From the NCBI RefSeq assembly GCF_001663175.1, contig NZ_CP016033.1:1178001-1242000 (forward strand): a stretch of DNA of 64,000 nt, read 5' to 3'. The translations under genes and the position numbers were made by a program. The notes beneath the pieces are model-generated. The model did no database searches and was not told the origin of the DNA. It saw only the letters and a program-made list of their open reading frames with translations. This document shows, piece after piece, positions 38,926 to 47,363 of this stretch (its first letter is position 1; every line of letters begins with the position of its first letter). The stretch comes from Erythrobacter neustonensis (lineage in GTDB: Bacteria > Pseudomonadota > Alphaproteobacteria > Sphingomonadales > Sphingomonadaceae).

Positions 38926-39837
38926 ATGCCAACGCTCGTCACGCCCAACACCGGCATCGAACTTTTCTACGAGGACAATCTGCCGCAGGGGAGCGCGCCT
39001 GACGCGCCGGTGATCCTGCTGGTGATGGGTCTGGGCGCGCAACTGACCTTGTGGCCCGACGAACTGGTCGCAGCCCTGGTGGGCGATGGCTTCCGCGTGA
39101 TCCGTTACGACAACCGCGACATCGGCCTGTCGCAAAAGTTCGACGGCGCGCGCGCGCCCAGCCCGGCGATCCAGGTGCTGCGCAAGAAGATCGGCTTCCC
39201 CGCGCGCGTGCCCTATACCCTCAAGGACATGGCCGACGACGGGATCGGGCTGTTGTCTGGTCTCGGGATCGACAAGGCGCATGTCGTGGGCGCCTCGATG
39301 GGCGGGATGATCGTCCAGCTGATGGCGATCCACCACCCCGAACGCCTGCTGTCGATGACCTCGATCATGTCGACCACCGGCAGCGGCAAACTGCCGCAGG
39401 CCGAAAAGCACGCGATCGACGCGCTCACCGCGCCGCTGCCAGGGATGGAGGAAGAGGTCGTGATCGCGCACGGGCTCAACATCGTGCGCAATATCGGCTC
39501 GCCGCCGAGCGCGGAGTTCCCCTTCGACGAGGCGGCACAGCGCGAGCGGGTGCTGCGCAATATCCGCCGCAGCGTCTATCCCGCCGGGCTCCCGCGCCAG
39601 CTTGCCGCGATCATCGACGATGGCGACCGCACTTCGCGGCTCGCCGCCGTTCGCACGCCGACGCTGGTGCTGCACGGCGAGGCCGATCCGCTGGTGAAGC
39701 GCGAGGGCGGCGAGGCCACCGCCAAGGCGATTTCGGGCGCGCGGCTGGTGACCTATCCGGGCTGGGGCCATGATATCCCCGTCCCGCTGATCCCGCGCAT
39801 CGCCAGCGAGATCGTCGCCCACGCCCGCAACGCGTGA
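38926..39837 (+). CDS. alpha/beta hydrolase
   Basis: 303 residues. The nucleophile elbow is GASMGG (Ser about residue 125), the acid probably the Asp in LHGEADPLV, and the histidine lies in GWGHDIPVPL. The region GGVIRYDNRDIGLS-like FRVIRYDNRDIGLSQ forms the oxyanion side. There is no signal peptide. The substrate is unknown; homologues include esterases and haloalkane-type hydrolases. The stop overlaps the start of the next gene by 4 bases (GTGA), so the two are translated together. Confidence 0.9.
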   Translation: MPTLVTPNTGIELFYEDNLPQGSAPDAPVILLVMGLGAQLTLWPDELVAALVGDGFRVIRYDNRDIGLSQKFDGARAPSPAIQVLRKKIGFPARVPYTLKDMADDGIGLLSGLGIDKAHVVGASMGGMIVQLMAIHHPERLLSMTSIMSTTGSGKLPQAEKHAIDALTAPLPGMEEEVVIAHGLNIVRNIGSPPSAEFPFDEAAQRERVLRNIRRSVYPAGLPRQLAAIIDDGDRTSRLAAVRTPTLVLHGEADPLVKREGGEATAKAISGARLVTYPGWGHDIPVPLIPRIASEIVAHARNA

Positions 39838-41438
39838 GGCTGGGCAGGCTGCCGCTGGCGGGGCTGGCCGGGATTGTCGGCCTTGCCGGCTTTGCGCTGC
39901 TGGCCCGCCAGCCCGACGGCGAATCGCGCGCCGCACCGGTCCTTCCCGCCGCTGCCGGCATCGCCGAGCAGGGCGCGGCAGCCTTTGCCGGGCATGGCTT
40001 CGGCGGGATTTCGCAGACCGCGCTGGAAACCAATGCGGTTCCGTTCAAACTGGTCGCGGCCGCGCTGGTGCTCGAAGAACGGCAAAGCGATCCGAGCGCG
40101 CCTGCCGATATGGCCACCTTGCGCCGCGTGCTTGCCCGCTTCGGGTTCCTCTATCCCGCCACGATCCGGGGCCTGCCGCCGGGCACGCGCCTGAATTTGA
40201 ACAAAAAGCCGCTGGGCATGACCCACGGGTTTATCGCGCCGGTGGGCGGCGCGCGGGTCGAGGTCGCCAATCTGGGCTGCGCGGCGTGCCATGCCGGGGT
40301 CGCCTATGCGCCCGACGGCACGCCGCAGCCTGACCGCGCGGTGCTGGGAATGGCGAACACCTCGCTCGATCTGGAGGGCTACACGCAGGCGATCTTCGTG
40401 GCGCTGCGCCGCCATGCGGGCGATCCGGCGCTGCTCGACATGGCCGACACGCTGTTCCCGGACATGGGCTGGCAGGAGCGCGCCTCGCTGCGCTGGATCG
40501 TGCTGCCGCTGGCGAAGAGCAGGCTCGAAGGGCTCGCCGCAGCGCCGCGCGCGCTTCCCTTTCCCAACGGGCTGCCGGGTGCGACCAACGGGGTGGCCGC
40601 GCTGAAATTGCAGACCGGCACGCCGTTGCTGGGCGGCGGGGCGGGGGATCGCGGGTTTGTCTCGATCCCCGATCTTGGCTTACGCCATCATCGCAGCCGC
40701 CTGCTGGCCGACGGGGCCTATGCCGCGCCGTCGGGCCGGGCCGATCGGCGCGAACTGGCCGCGATCACCAGTTTCTTCACCGTTCCCAGCATGGGGGTGC
40801 GGCCGGAGGAGGCGCAGCGCCACATCCCGCAAGCCCGCGCGATTTTCGCGTGGCTGGCCGACTACCGCCCGCAAGCCTTCCCCGGCCCGCGCGACATGGC
40901 CGCCGCCGCGCGCGGCGCTGCGATCTACGAACGGGGCTGCGCCGCGTGCCACGGCAGGTTCGACTGGAACGGCGGCGCGCCACGGCTGGCCTCCTTCCCC
41001 GACTGGGTCGGCGATGTCGGCACCGACCCCTTGCGCGCGCAGGCGCTGGACGAAGGGCTGGCGGGTGCGATCCGCACCTCGGCCTATCGCGCGGCGATTT
41101 CGGTGCGGCGGGGGGAGGGCTATGCCGCGCCGCCGCTCGCCGGACTGTGGGCCTCGGCGCCCTATCTTCACAACGGGTCGGTGCCCAGCCTTGCCGCGCT
41201 GCTCGATCCTGTGCTGCGCCCGGCCCGTTTCATGGTTGGCGGCCATGCGCTCGACTGGGAGACGGTGGGGATCAGGCTGACCGCAGAGGGGCGCTATCCG
41301 GCGGGCTATGTGCCTTTCGCGCTGCCGCAATGGGTCGAAACGCGCGCGCCGGGTCTCGGCAACCGGGGGCACAGCTACGGCAGCGCGCTTTCTACGGCGG
41401 ATCGGGCGGCGCTGCTCGAATTTCTCAAGCTGCTTTAA
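39834..41438 (+). CDS. dihaem cytochrome c, RoxA-like
   Basis: 534 residues starting at GTG 39834, with a hydrophobic N-terminal helix (LPLAGLAGIVGLAGFALLA) for export. Two haem sites are visible: GCAACH (about residue 150) and GCAACH again (about 370). The C-terminal stretch PPLAGLWASAPYLHNGSVPSLAALLDP is reminiscent of rubber-oxygenase RoxA and MauG-like proteins. RoxA is usually longer, so the substrate may differ. It is coupled to an alpha/beta hydrolase, suggesting a periplasmic oxidative step followed by hydrolysis. It converges with a leftward operon, overlapping by 4 bases. Confidence 0.75.
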   Translation: MRLGRLPLAGLAGIVGLAGFALLARQPDGESRAAPVLPAAAGIAEQGAAAFAGHGFGGISQTALETNAVPFKLVAAALVLEERQSDPSAPADMATLRRVLARFGFLYPATIRGLPPGTRLNLNKKPLGMTHGFIAPVGGARVEVANLGCAACHAGVAYAPDGTPQPDRAVLGMANTSLDLEGYTQAIFVALRRHAGDPALLDMADTLFPDMGWQERASLRWIVLPLAKSRLEGLAAAPRALPFPNGLPGATNGVAALKLQTGTPLLGGGAGDRGFVSIPDLGLRHHRSRLLADGAYAAPSGRADRRELAAITSFFTVPSMGVRPEEAQRHIPQARAIFAWLADYRPQAFPGPRDMAAAARGAAIYERGCAACHGRFDWNGGAPRLASFPDWVGDVGTDPLRAQALDEGLAGAIRTSAYRAAISVRRGEGYAAPPLAGLWASAPYLHNGSVPSLAALLDPVLRPARFMVGGHALDWETVGIRLTAEGRYPAGYVPFALPQWVETRAPGLGNRGHSYGSALSTADRAALLEFLKLL

Positions 41439-42412
41439 CGCACCAGCACCTCGGTCAAGGGGAGCCGCGCGCGCGCGAAAGGCGCGCCGTCACGGCGGCC
41501 GATCCGCAGCGCGCTGACAAGGCGGCGGCGCGGGGGGATCGCGTGTGTCCGGCAAAGCGATGCTGCGGCGTCCGGATCATCGGCGAGCGCGGCAAGCACA
41601 TTGCCGCCAAGCCCGCCCGCATCGACTTCCAGCCACAGCCGGTGGAACGCGCGCCCGCTTTCGAATGGGTCTTCGCTTGCGGCGCGGTGGAACAGCACGA
41701 GCGCGGCGGCGTTGGCAAAGCCCTTGGCCTCGGCGAGCAATGCGGGCGCAAGGCGCAGCGCGGCCAGCGGGGCGAACAGCGGCCCCAGCACCGCGCCGGC
41801 GCCGATCGCTTCGATCCGCGAAAGCCGCATCGCCTCAGCATTGAGCCCGTCGCGCGACCATCTCGGGTGGCTCCGGTTGAGCCGCATCCAGTGGCGCAGT
41901 TCGGCGCGGAAGGCACCGCCGCGCATGATTGCATAGCTCGCCCGGTCATACAGCGCGGCAGCGGCGGCGATCGCGGCGGGATCGGTGATGATCGTCCGGT
42001 CCTCCCCCGCCAGCGCACAGGCTGCGGCGTGGTCCTGCGCCGATGGCGGCTGGAACCCGCCGCGCCACGAGGCGCGTTTTCCCAGCACTGCGAGCAGCGG
42101 ATCGGGCGAAGCGCCGGGGCTGAAGACGAGCCTTGCAACGGGGCGCAACCCGCTGCGATCATCGCCCGAAAGCCGCGTAACATGTGCGCGCAGCCCAAAG
42201 CCCGAGGCTGCAATCACCGCGCCCTCTGCCGCCGCCCCCAGACTGATCGCGGCGTCATTGCCGCGCGGGTCGCCCACCGCGAGCCGCCGCTTGGTGTCCT
42301 CCAGCAGCACGAGATCCGCGCTCTCGATCCGCCAGCGCGCGGGCTGGACATTGTGGACGCTGGGCGCAGCGGTCGCGCTCGCTACGATCTGGCGGAGTAT
42401 TTCGGCGGTCAT
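41435..42412 (-). CDS. nitroreductase-like protein
   Basis: 325 residues from the ATG at 42412. The N-terminal VASATAAPSVHNVQPARWRIE segment and the KRASWRGGFQPP stretch match the FMN-binding site of nitroreductase-fold enzymes; the C-terminal half is more diverged. The fold is used by nitroreductases, flavin destructases and the SagB-type dehydrogenases that oxidise azolines in peptide natural products. Lengths above 300 and an E1-like partner in the same operon fit the last group loosely. Each gene in this operon overlaps the next by exactly 4 bases. Confidence 0.7.
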   Translation of the reverse strand: MTAEILRQIVASATAAPSVHNVQPARWRIESADLVLLEDTKRRLAVGDPRGNDAAISLGAAAEGAVIAASGFGLRAHVTRLSGDDRSGLRPVARLVFSPGASPDPLLAVLGKRASWRGGFQPPSAQDHAAACALAGEDRTIITDPAAIAAAAALYDRASYAIMRGGAFRAELRHWMRLNRSHPRWSRDGLNAEAMRLSRIEAIGAGAVLGPLFAPLAALRLAPALLAEAKGFANAAALVLFHRAASEDPFESGRAFHRLWLEVDAGGLGGNVLAALADDPDAAASLCRTHAIPPRRRLVSALRIGRRDGAPFARARLPLTEVLVR

Positions 42413-43500
42413 GCGATGGCCTTGCGGAACAGGTGGAGCTTGTGCAGCCACCGGCCGTTCATCTTCTCGACCTGCCTGAGGCTTGCGGGATTCTCGTCCG
42501 CGATCCACGTGCCGCCGATGCTTTCGTATCCCGCCGCGCGCACCCGTCCCAATGTCTCGGCGAGCATCGCGCTCATGATCCCCTGCCCGTGCGCGGCGCG
42601 GGCGACCGAATAGAAGATGATCACCGCGCGGCGGCGGTTCATGCGGTAGCGCAGGAAATGCCACGGGGTTGTGAGCCCGATGCGCGAGCGGGTCGCCTTG
42701 AGGAAACCGTTCAAATCGGGGATCGCGATGATCACGCCCACGGGCACCCCGTCCTGCTTGACCACGGAGGACAGGCGCGGGTCGAGGATCGTGCTGAGTT
42801 CGCCCGCCTGAAACCGGAACTCCTCCGCCGTCAGGGGCACGAACATCGGGTTCTCGGCAAAACCATCGTTGAGCAACAGGCGTGCTTCCTCCATCCGTTC
42901 GGGGAAGGCCGCCTTGCGGATCGGGGCGAAGGTGAAATGCGCCGGGTCCAGCCGCGCAGGCGGCGGCGCGGCGGCGGCGAGATCGATTTCGAAGGTGGTC
43001 ATCGGGAACAGCCGCGCAAAGCCGTTCGCCTCCAGGATCCCCGGCAGCCACGGCGGGCCGACAATCATGTCGGTATAGGCGGGCTCGTCGAAGCCGGCAG
43101 TCATCACCCCGCATTGCTGCATCGCGGTGAGGTTGAAGTTGCCGACCAACTCTGTGGTGCCTTGATCCCGCGCGAAGCCCTCGGCGGCGTCCAGCAGCAG
43201 ATGCGCGGCTTCGGGATCGTCGGCGCAGTCGAAGAAGCCGAACTGGCAGCGGTTCCAGCCCCAGCGCTGGTTCGACTGATGGTGCATGTGCGCGATGATC
43301 CGCCCGATCGGCCTGCCATCGCGGTGCGCGGTCCAGAAGCGGTAGGGATTGCCGCTGGTCCACAGCGGGTTTTTCTTCGGATCGAGCATCCGCAGGATGT
43401 CGCCGCGCATCGGCGAGACATAGCCGACGCTGCGCGGATAGGCGTTGAAGGGCGCTTCGAAAAAGGCGCTCGCATCGCCTTCGCGCAGGGTCAGGGTCAT
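42409..43500 (-). CDS. YghO-like N-acetyltransferase
   Basis: 363 residues. The N-terminal part resembles the E. coli YghO/GNAT type: NPLWTSGNPYRFWTAHRDGRPIGRIIAHMHH, QFGFFDCADDPEAAHLLLDAAEGFARDQG and the C-terminal GNAT-like core RAAHGQGIMSAMLAETLGRVRAAGYESIGGTWIADENPASLRQVEKMNG. It therefore has two GNAT-related regions. It probably transfers an acyl group from CoA to an amine, but the acceptor is unknown. The start overlaps the membrane-protein gene stop by 4 bases. Confidence 0.75.
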   Translation of the reverse strand: MTLTLREGDASAFFEAPFNAYPRSVGYVSPMRGDILRMLDPKKNPLWTSGNPYRFWTAHRDGRPIGRIIAHMHHQSNQRWGWNRCQFGFFDCADDPEAAHLLLDAAEGFARDQGTTELVGNFNLTAMQQCGVMTAGFDEPAYTDMIVGPPWLPGILEANGFARLFPMTTFEIDLAAAAPPPARLDPAHFTFAPIRKAAFPERMEEARLLLNDGFAENPMFVPLTAEEFRFQAGELSTILDPRLSSVVKQDGVPVGVIIAIPDLNGFLKATRSRIGLTTPWHFLRYRMNRRRAVIIFYSVARAAHGQGIMSAMLAETLGRVRAAGYESIGGTWIADENPASLRQVEKMNGRWLHKLHLFRKAIA

Positions 43501-44639
43501 GGGGCGCGCTCCAGGAGCCGAGCTATGAGGGTGAGTTCCTGGGTCAGCTGCGCTTCGCCCAGCGCGCCGCCCGATATCGCGAGAAAGCGCGGGCCGGTGG
43601 CATCGGGCGCCAGGCGCAGGAGGTGGCTCGCGCCGTAGCGGGCGAGCAACTCGCGCGCCGCGCCCGTCGCCGCGTCGCTTGCCGGATCGCGCGCGGCGGT
43701 CAGCACGGGTCTGGCCGCGAGCGCGCAGACCAGATCGCCGGGCAGATCGGCCAGCGCCTCGGGGCTGACAGACTGCGCGCTGGCGAGCAGCGGGTGCGCG
43801 GCAAGGATCGCGGTTTCATCGGGCGCGGCGCGTGCAATCGCAGGAAGCAGCGCCTCGCCCTGCGTGCCGGCGCTGGCAAACCGTTCGGCGAGCAGCACCA
43901 GCGCCGCAGCCGCGCCCGCGGTGGCGGCTAGCGCGATTGCGAGCGCAGCGGGGGCGGCGGCAAGCTGCGCAGACAGCGCGGCAAGCCCGCCAGCCCCCAC
44001 CGCGAGCGCCAGATCGCCGAGCAGCCGCAAGGGCCGGCTCGCGCGTCCCGCAAGGCGCGAACAGGCCAGCACGAAGACCAGCGCGGCAAACGGCCCGCCG
44101 CGAAAGGGAAGGCCCGGAAAGGCCCAGGCAAAATCGGTCGCCAGCAGCGGCAGCGCCAGTCCGAAGGCCAGCGCGAGCATATCGGCCGCGCGCCGCTCTG
44201 CCAGCGAGACCGAGGCGCGCTGGCGCAGCAGATGGAGCAGGATCGCGGCGATGACCGCCGCCTGAAACAGCGCGAGCGCGATCAGCGCAGGCCCCGTCCA
44301 CACCAGTCCGAAAGTCACTGCAAGGAACGTGAAGGCGCCCGCACCGCCCAACGCCAGCAGCTTGACCGCGCGCGGTGCGTGGCGGCGCACCAGTTCCTCG
44401 GCAAGCCGCAGTGTCATCAGCGGGAGCCATGCGGCGACCGCCATCGTCAGTGCGGTGACCACCGGCGAGGGCAGCGCAAAACCCGCCAGCCGCAGCGCCA
44501 GCAGCAGCGCGATCAGCGTCAGCAGCCGCGCCAGATGCCCTGCCACCCCGCCGCCGCGTGCCGCGCGCGCCACACCGACGCGCGCAATCACTGCGGCAGC
44601 GATGCCGATCGCGGTCAGCAGCGCGCCGATCGCGGTCAT
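43497..44639 (-). CDS. membrane protein of the E1/nitroreductase operon
   Basis: 380 residues, extremely rich in Ala and Leu. About eight to ten hydrophobic helices occupy residues 1-250 (for example AIGALLTAIGIAAAVIA, LIALLLALRLAGFALP, LPLMTLRLAEELV). The last 130 residues are soluble, with a DETAILAAHP-like segment and SHLLRLAPDATGPRFLAISGG. I recognise no transporter signature. It could anchor the enzymes of the operon or export their product. Both ends overlap neighbours by 4 bases. Confidence 0.75.
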   Translation of the reverse strand: MTAIGALLTAIGIAAAVIARVGVARAARGGGVAGHLARLLTLIALLLALRLAGFALPSPVVTALTMAVAAWLPLMTLRLAEELVRRHAPRAVKLLALGGAGAFTFLAVTFGLVWTGPALIALALFQAAVIAAILLHLLRQRASVSLAERRAADMLALAFGLALPLLATDFAWAFPGLPFRGGPFAALVFVLACSRLAGRASRPLRLLGDLALAVGAGGLAALSAQLAAAPAALAIALAATAGAAAALVLLAERFASAGTQGEALLPAIARAAPDETAILAAHPLLASAQSVSPEALADLPGDLVCALAARPVLTAARDPASDAATGAARELLARYGASHLLRLAPDATGPRFLAISGGALGEAQLTQELTLIARLLERAP

Positions 44640-45511
44640 TCGGCGAGCAGCCGTGCCATGAAGCGCCGCACCAGCGCGCGCTTGGCAAAGGCGAGCGGGG
44701 CACTGAGCGGGCGCTCGACCCGCTGGGCGTGCGCGTTGAAGAAATAGCCGCGATAATCGGTGCCGCCCGGGCGGCCGAGGATCACCCGGATCGCTTCCTC
44801 CGCCATCATGGTGCCCGCAAACGTCACTATCGTCGAAAAGCTGAAGCGCGACCGCTTGCCCGCCGCAACCTCGCCCGCAACATCCAGATCGACATATTTG
44901 TGGCTGGAGGAATGGACGAGGACATATTCGATCTCCTTCATCAGGCATTCGACGCCCATATCCTTGGTGATCGCCTGCCACGGCACGCCCACGGTGGGGT
45001 AGCCGAGCCGTTCTTCGAGCCGGGGATCGCCCGGGCGCACCACCGTGACCGACGGCAGCGGCGCGGCATAGGCATCGATAAGCGTGCGGCCATGCGCACG
45101 GCATTGGCGGTAATACTCCGCCCCCGCCGCCGCATCATCGGTGCCGTTGATCGCCACCGCGACGCGCGGGAGGATGTCGGGCAGGCGACCCGTCCATTCG
45201 CGGCCCAGCACTTCGATCTGCAATTCGGGATTGATCTCGTGCGCGAGCCGCGCGGCGGCCTCGGCCTTGAGCTGGCCGATGGTGTCCGCGCGCGCGAACA
45301 GCTGGCGGTTGAGGTTCGACACTTCGAACACATCGAGATCCGCGATCACGAAGCGGCCCACGCCCGCGCGCACCAGCGCCATGAAGGCAGCGCCCCCCAT
45401 CCCGCCGACGCCGGGGATGAATACGCAGGCTTCGCGAAGGCGCGCCTGTTCGGCCTCGCTCACGAAGCCGCGGTTGCGGGTGGTCATCTCGGCATAGGTG
45501 AAGGCGGTCAT
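44636..45511 (-). CDS. E1/ThiF-like adenylyltransferase
   Basis: 291 residues from the ATG at 45511. The E1 signatures are intact: the nucleotide motif GVGGMGG (about residue 32), ADLDVFEVSNLNRQ with the ATP-contacting Asp, Asn and Arg, the K of GQLKAEAA, and NGTDDAAAGAEYY. The zinc-binding CxxC pair of MoeB/ThiF is absent, and a catalytic cysteine is not obvious (candidates are YRQC and GVEC). Such enzymes adenylate the C-terminal glycine of a ubiquitin-like or peptide substrate. No ThiS/MoaD-like gene is present here, so the substrate is unknown. Confidence 0.85.
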   Translation of the reverse strand: MTAFTYAEMTTRNRGFVSEAEQARLREACVFIPGVGGMGGAAFMALVRAGVGRFVIADLDVFEVSNLNRQLFARADTIGQLKAEAAARLAHEINPELQIEVLGREWTGRLPDILPRVAVAINGTDDAAAGAEYYRQCRAHGRTLIDAYAAPLPSVTVVRPGDPRLEERLGYPTVGVPWQAITKDMGVECLMKEIEYVLVHSSSHKYVDLDVAGEVAAGKRSRFSFSTIVTFAGTMMAEEAIRVILGRPGGTDYRGYFFNAHAQRVERPLSAPLAFAKRALVRRFMARLLAE

Positions 45512-46449
45512 GGCAGCGGCCTCAATCGGTTGTAGCGGCGGGTTGGATCGAGCCACTGGATCAGCGGGGCCAGCACCGCGCCGGCCAGCACCATTGCCGC
45601 CTGCACGGCGAGTTGCGGCAAGGCGCTGCGGGGCACGCTGCGCGACAGGAAACGTTGGCCTGCGGCAAGGTCGATCGACCCGATCTGCAGCACGTCGTCG
45701 CCGCGCGCATAATCGAGTTCGGTCTCGCAAAAGGCGTTGTAGGCCACCTTGCGATGCTTGGCGGCGATGGCGAAGGTCTTCTTCAGATTGTCCGACCCGC
45801 CGGTATAGGCATTGGTGATCACCTGCCGATCGGGATCATAGCCGGCATCCTTCCCCACGCCGAAAGCATGGCGGTGGCGGCGCATGATCTGGTGCGCCAG
45901 ATGCTTGTGCGTGAAGCTTTGCGGGGTGCCGCCTTGCGCAGGGAACACATTGCTGAAGGTTTCGGCGACCATGCCGACCACCGCGGGCACCTGCGTCACG
46001 CTGCTTACCCACAAGGGGCGCATCCCTTGCCGCAGGAACAGCGCAAAACAGGTGAGGCCGTAGAGGATCCACGACAATCCGCCGCTGCGTTCTTCGGGAT
46101 CGACCATCACCAGCCCCAGATGCAGCACGCAATCCTCGCCGCCCGCACGCGTGACGGCAAGCTGCGGCATCGCGTTGAAAGCGACCGCGCGGTTGTCGGA
46201 CAGCCGGGTGACCAGCGTGATGACGCTGCGATCCCACGCGCTTCCGTCTTCGGCGAACAGGCCATAATCGAGGCTCTCCCCGCCAAGGCAGGCGCGAACC
46301 ACGGCCTCGCAATCCTGTTTCAGCCGCGCAAGTGCGGGCGGGGGCAGGCTGGTGCCCGGCCGCTCGACGATCCACACGCGGTATTGGCGCGATGGCTTGA
46401 ACGAGAGCGACAGGGTCTCCCCCGCCAATGCGCCCAGCAATTCCAGCAA
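45508..46449 (-). CDS. unknown protein heading the E1/nitroreductase operon
   Basis: About 313 residues; the start is uncertain. TTG 46449 is preceded by GGGAGGGG, while the frame stays open to 46509. The middle has VMVDPEERSGGLSWILYGLTCFALFLRQGMRPLWVSSVTQVPAVVGMVAETFSNVFP, a GNAT-like acyl-CoA core by eye. The C-terminus carries a hydrophobic helix (LAVQAAMVLAGAVLAPLIQWL). It may be another acyltransferase, membrane associated. It is the first gene of the five and overlaps the E1-like gene by 4 bases. Confidence 0.6.
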   Translation of the reverse strand: MLELLGALAGETLSLSFKPSRQYRVWIVERPGTSLPPPALARLKQDCEAVVRACLGGESLDYGLFAEDGSAWDRSVITLVTRLSDNRAVAFNAMPQLAVTRAGGEDCVLHLGLVMVDPEERSGGLSWILYGLTCFALFLRQGMRPLWVSSVTQVPAVVGMVAETFSNVFPAQGGTPQSFTHKHLAHQIMRRHRHAFGVGKDAGYDPDRQVITNAYTGGSDNLKKTFAIAAKHRKVAYNAFCETELDYARGDDVLQIGSIDLAAGQRFLSRSVPRSALPQLAVQAAMVLAGAVLAPLIQWLDPTRRYNRLRPLP

Positions 46450-46604
46450 AGCACCCCTCCCGCGCTTTTCATGACAGCACACATGGCATTCATGCCCGTG
46501 TCGCTGCAATGGCCCCGGACGCGATCATGGCAGGATCTGCACAAGATGTGGTTAATCGGGGCGCGAGCACGCCGTCCGGCCCCGACACCGGCCCTGACAG
46601 GGGA

Positions 46605-47357
46605 TCAGAGCGTCTGCCCGTCGTCGAGCACGAAGTTGGCGCCGGTGACGAACTCGGACGCCTCCGAACACAGGAACAGGATCATCGCATCCAGCCCGTC
46701 TTCGCCCATCAGTCGCCGCTTGGGGAATTTGGCGATCTGGCGTTGCCCGCCCTCGGTATCGAACCAGGCATCGTTGATCGGGGTGCGGATATAGCCGGGC
46801 GAGACGGTGTTGACGTTGATGCCGCTGCGCGCCCATTCGCGCGCCAGCGTGCGCCCCGCCTGCACCACACCTGCCTTGCTCGCGGCATAGGCGACGAGGC
46901 CGGGCGAAGGTTCGGTGGCGGTAATCGAGGCGATCAGCACGATCCGGCCGTTCGTCACCTTGTGCGCCAGCATCCGCCGCGCGCCTTCGCGGGCGGTCAG
47001 GATCGCGCCTTTCAGATTGATCGCGAGCGTTCGTTCGATCTCCTCCTCGGAGATGGCGGTCGCCATGCCTGCGCCGTCCACACCGGCATTGGCGATCACG
47101 GTATCGACCGGCCCGAACGCCGCTTCGGCCGCATCGAAGCCGGCGACGATATCCGCCTCGCGCGCGACATCCATCGTGACCGCGGCGGCAGCCGAGCCGA
47201 TTTCCGCCGCGAGCGCCGCCAGCCGGTCGGCCCGCCGTGCGCCCAGCGCCACCTTCGCGCCGCTCGCGGCAAGCATGCGCCCGAACCGGGTGCCAAGGCC
47301 CGACGACGCGCCGGTGACGAGCGCGGTGCGCCCCTGAAGATCGAACGAAAAGCCCAT
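46605..47357 (-). CDS. short-chain dehydrogenase/reductase
   Basis: 250 residues. The NAD(P)-binding TGASSGLGTRFG (about 15-25), NAGVDGAG, catalytic Ser in IVLIASITATEPS and the YAASKAG motif with the Tyr/Lys pair are present. The C-terminus ends in FVTGANFVLDDGQTL, the usual SDR closing region. It oxidises or reduces a hydroxyl/keto group; the substrate is unknown. It follows the Rieske oxygenase gene by six bases, so both probably act on the same substrate. Confidence 0.92.
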   Translation of the reverse strand: MGFSFDLQGRTALVTGASSGLGTRFGRMLAASGAKVALGARRADRLAALAAEIGSAAAAVTMDVAREADIVAGFDAAEAAFGPVDTVIANAGVDGAGMATAISEEEIERTLAINLKGAILTAREGARRMLAHKVTNGRIVLIASITATEPSPGLVAYAASKAGVVQAGRTLAREWARSGINVNTVSPGYIRTPINDAWFDTEGGQRQIAKFPKRRLMGEDGLDAMILFLCSEASEFVTGANFVLDDGQTL

Positions 47358-47363
47358 GCGCGC

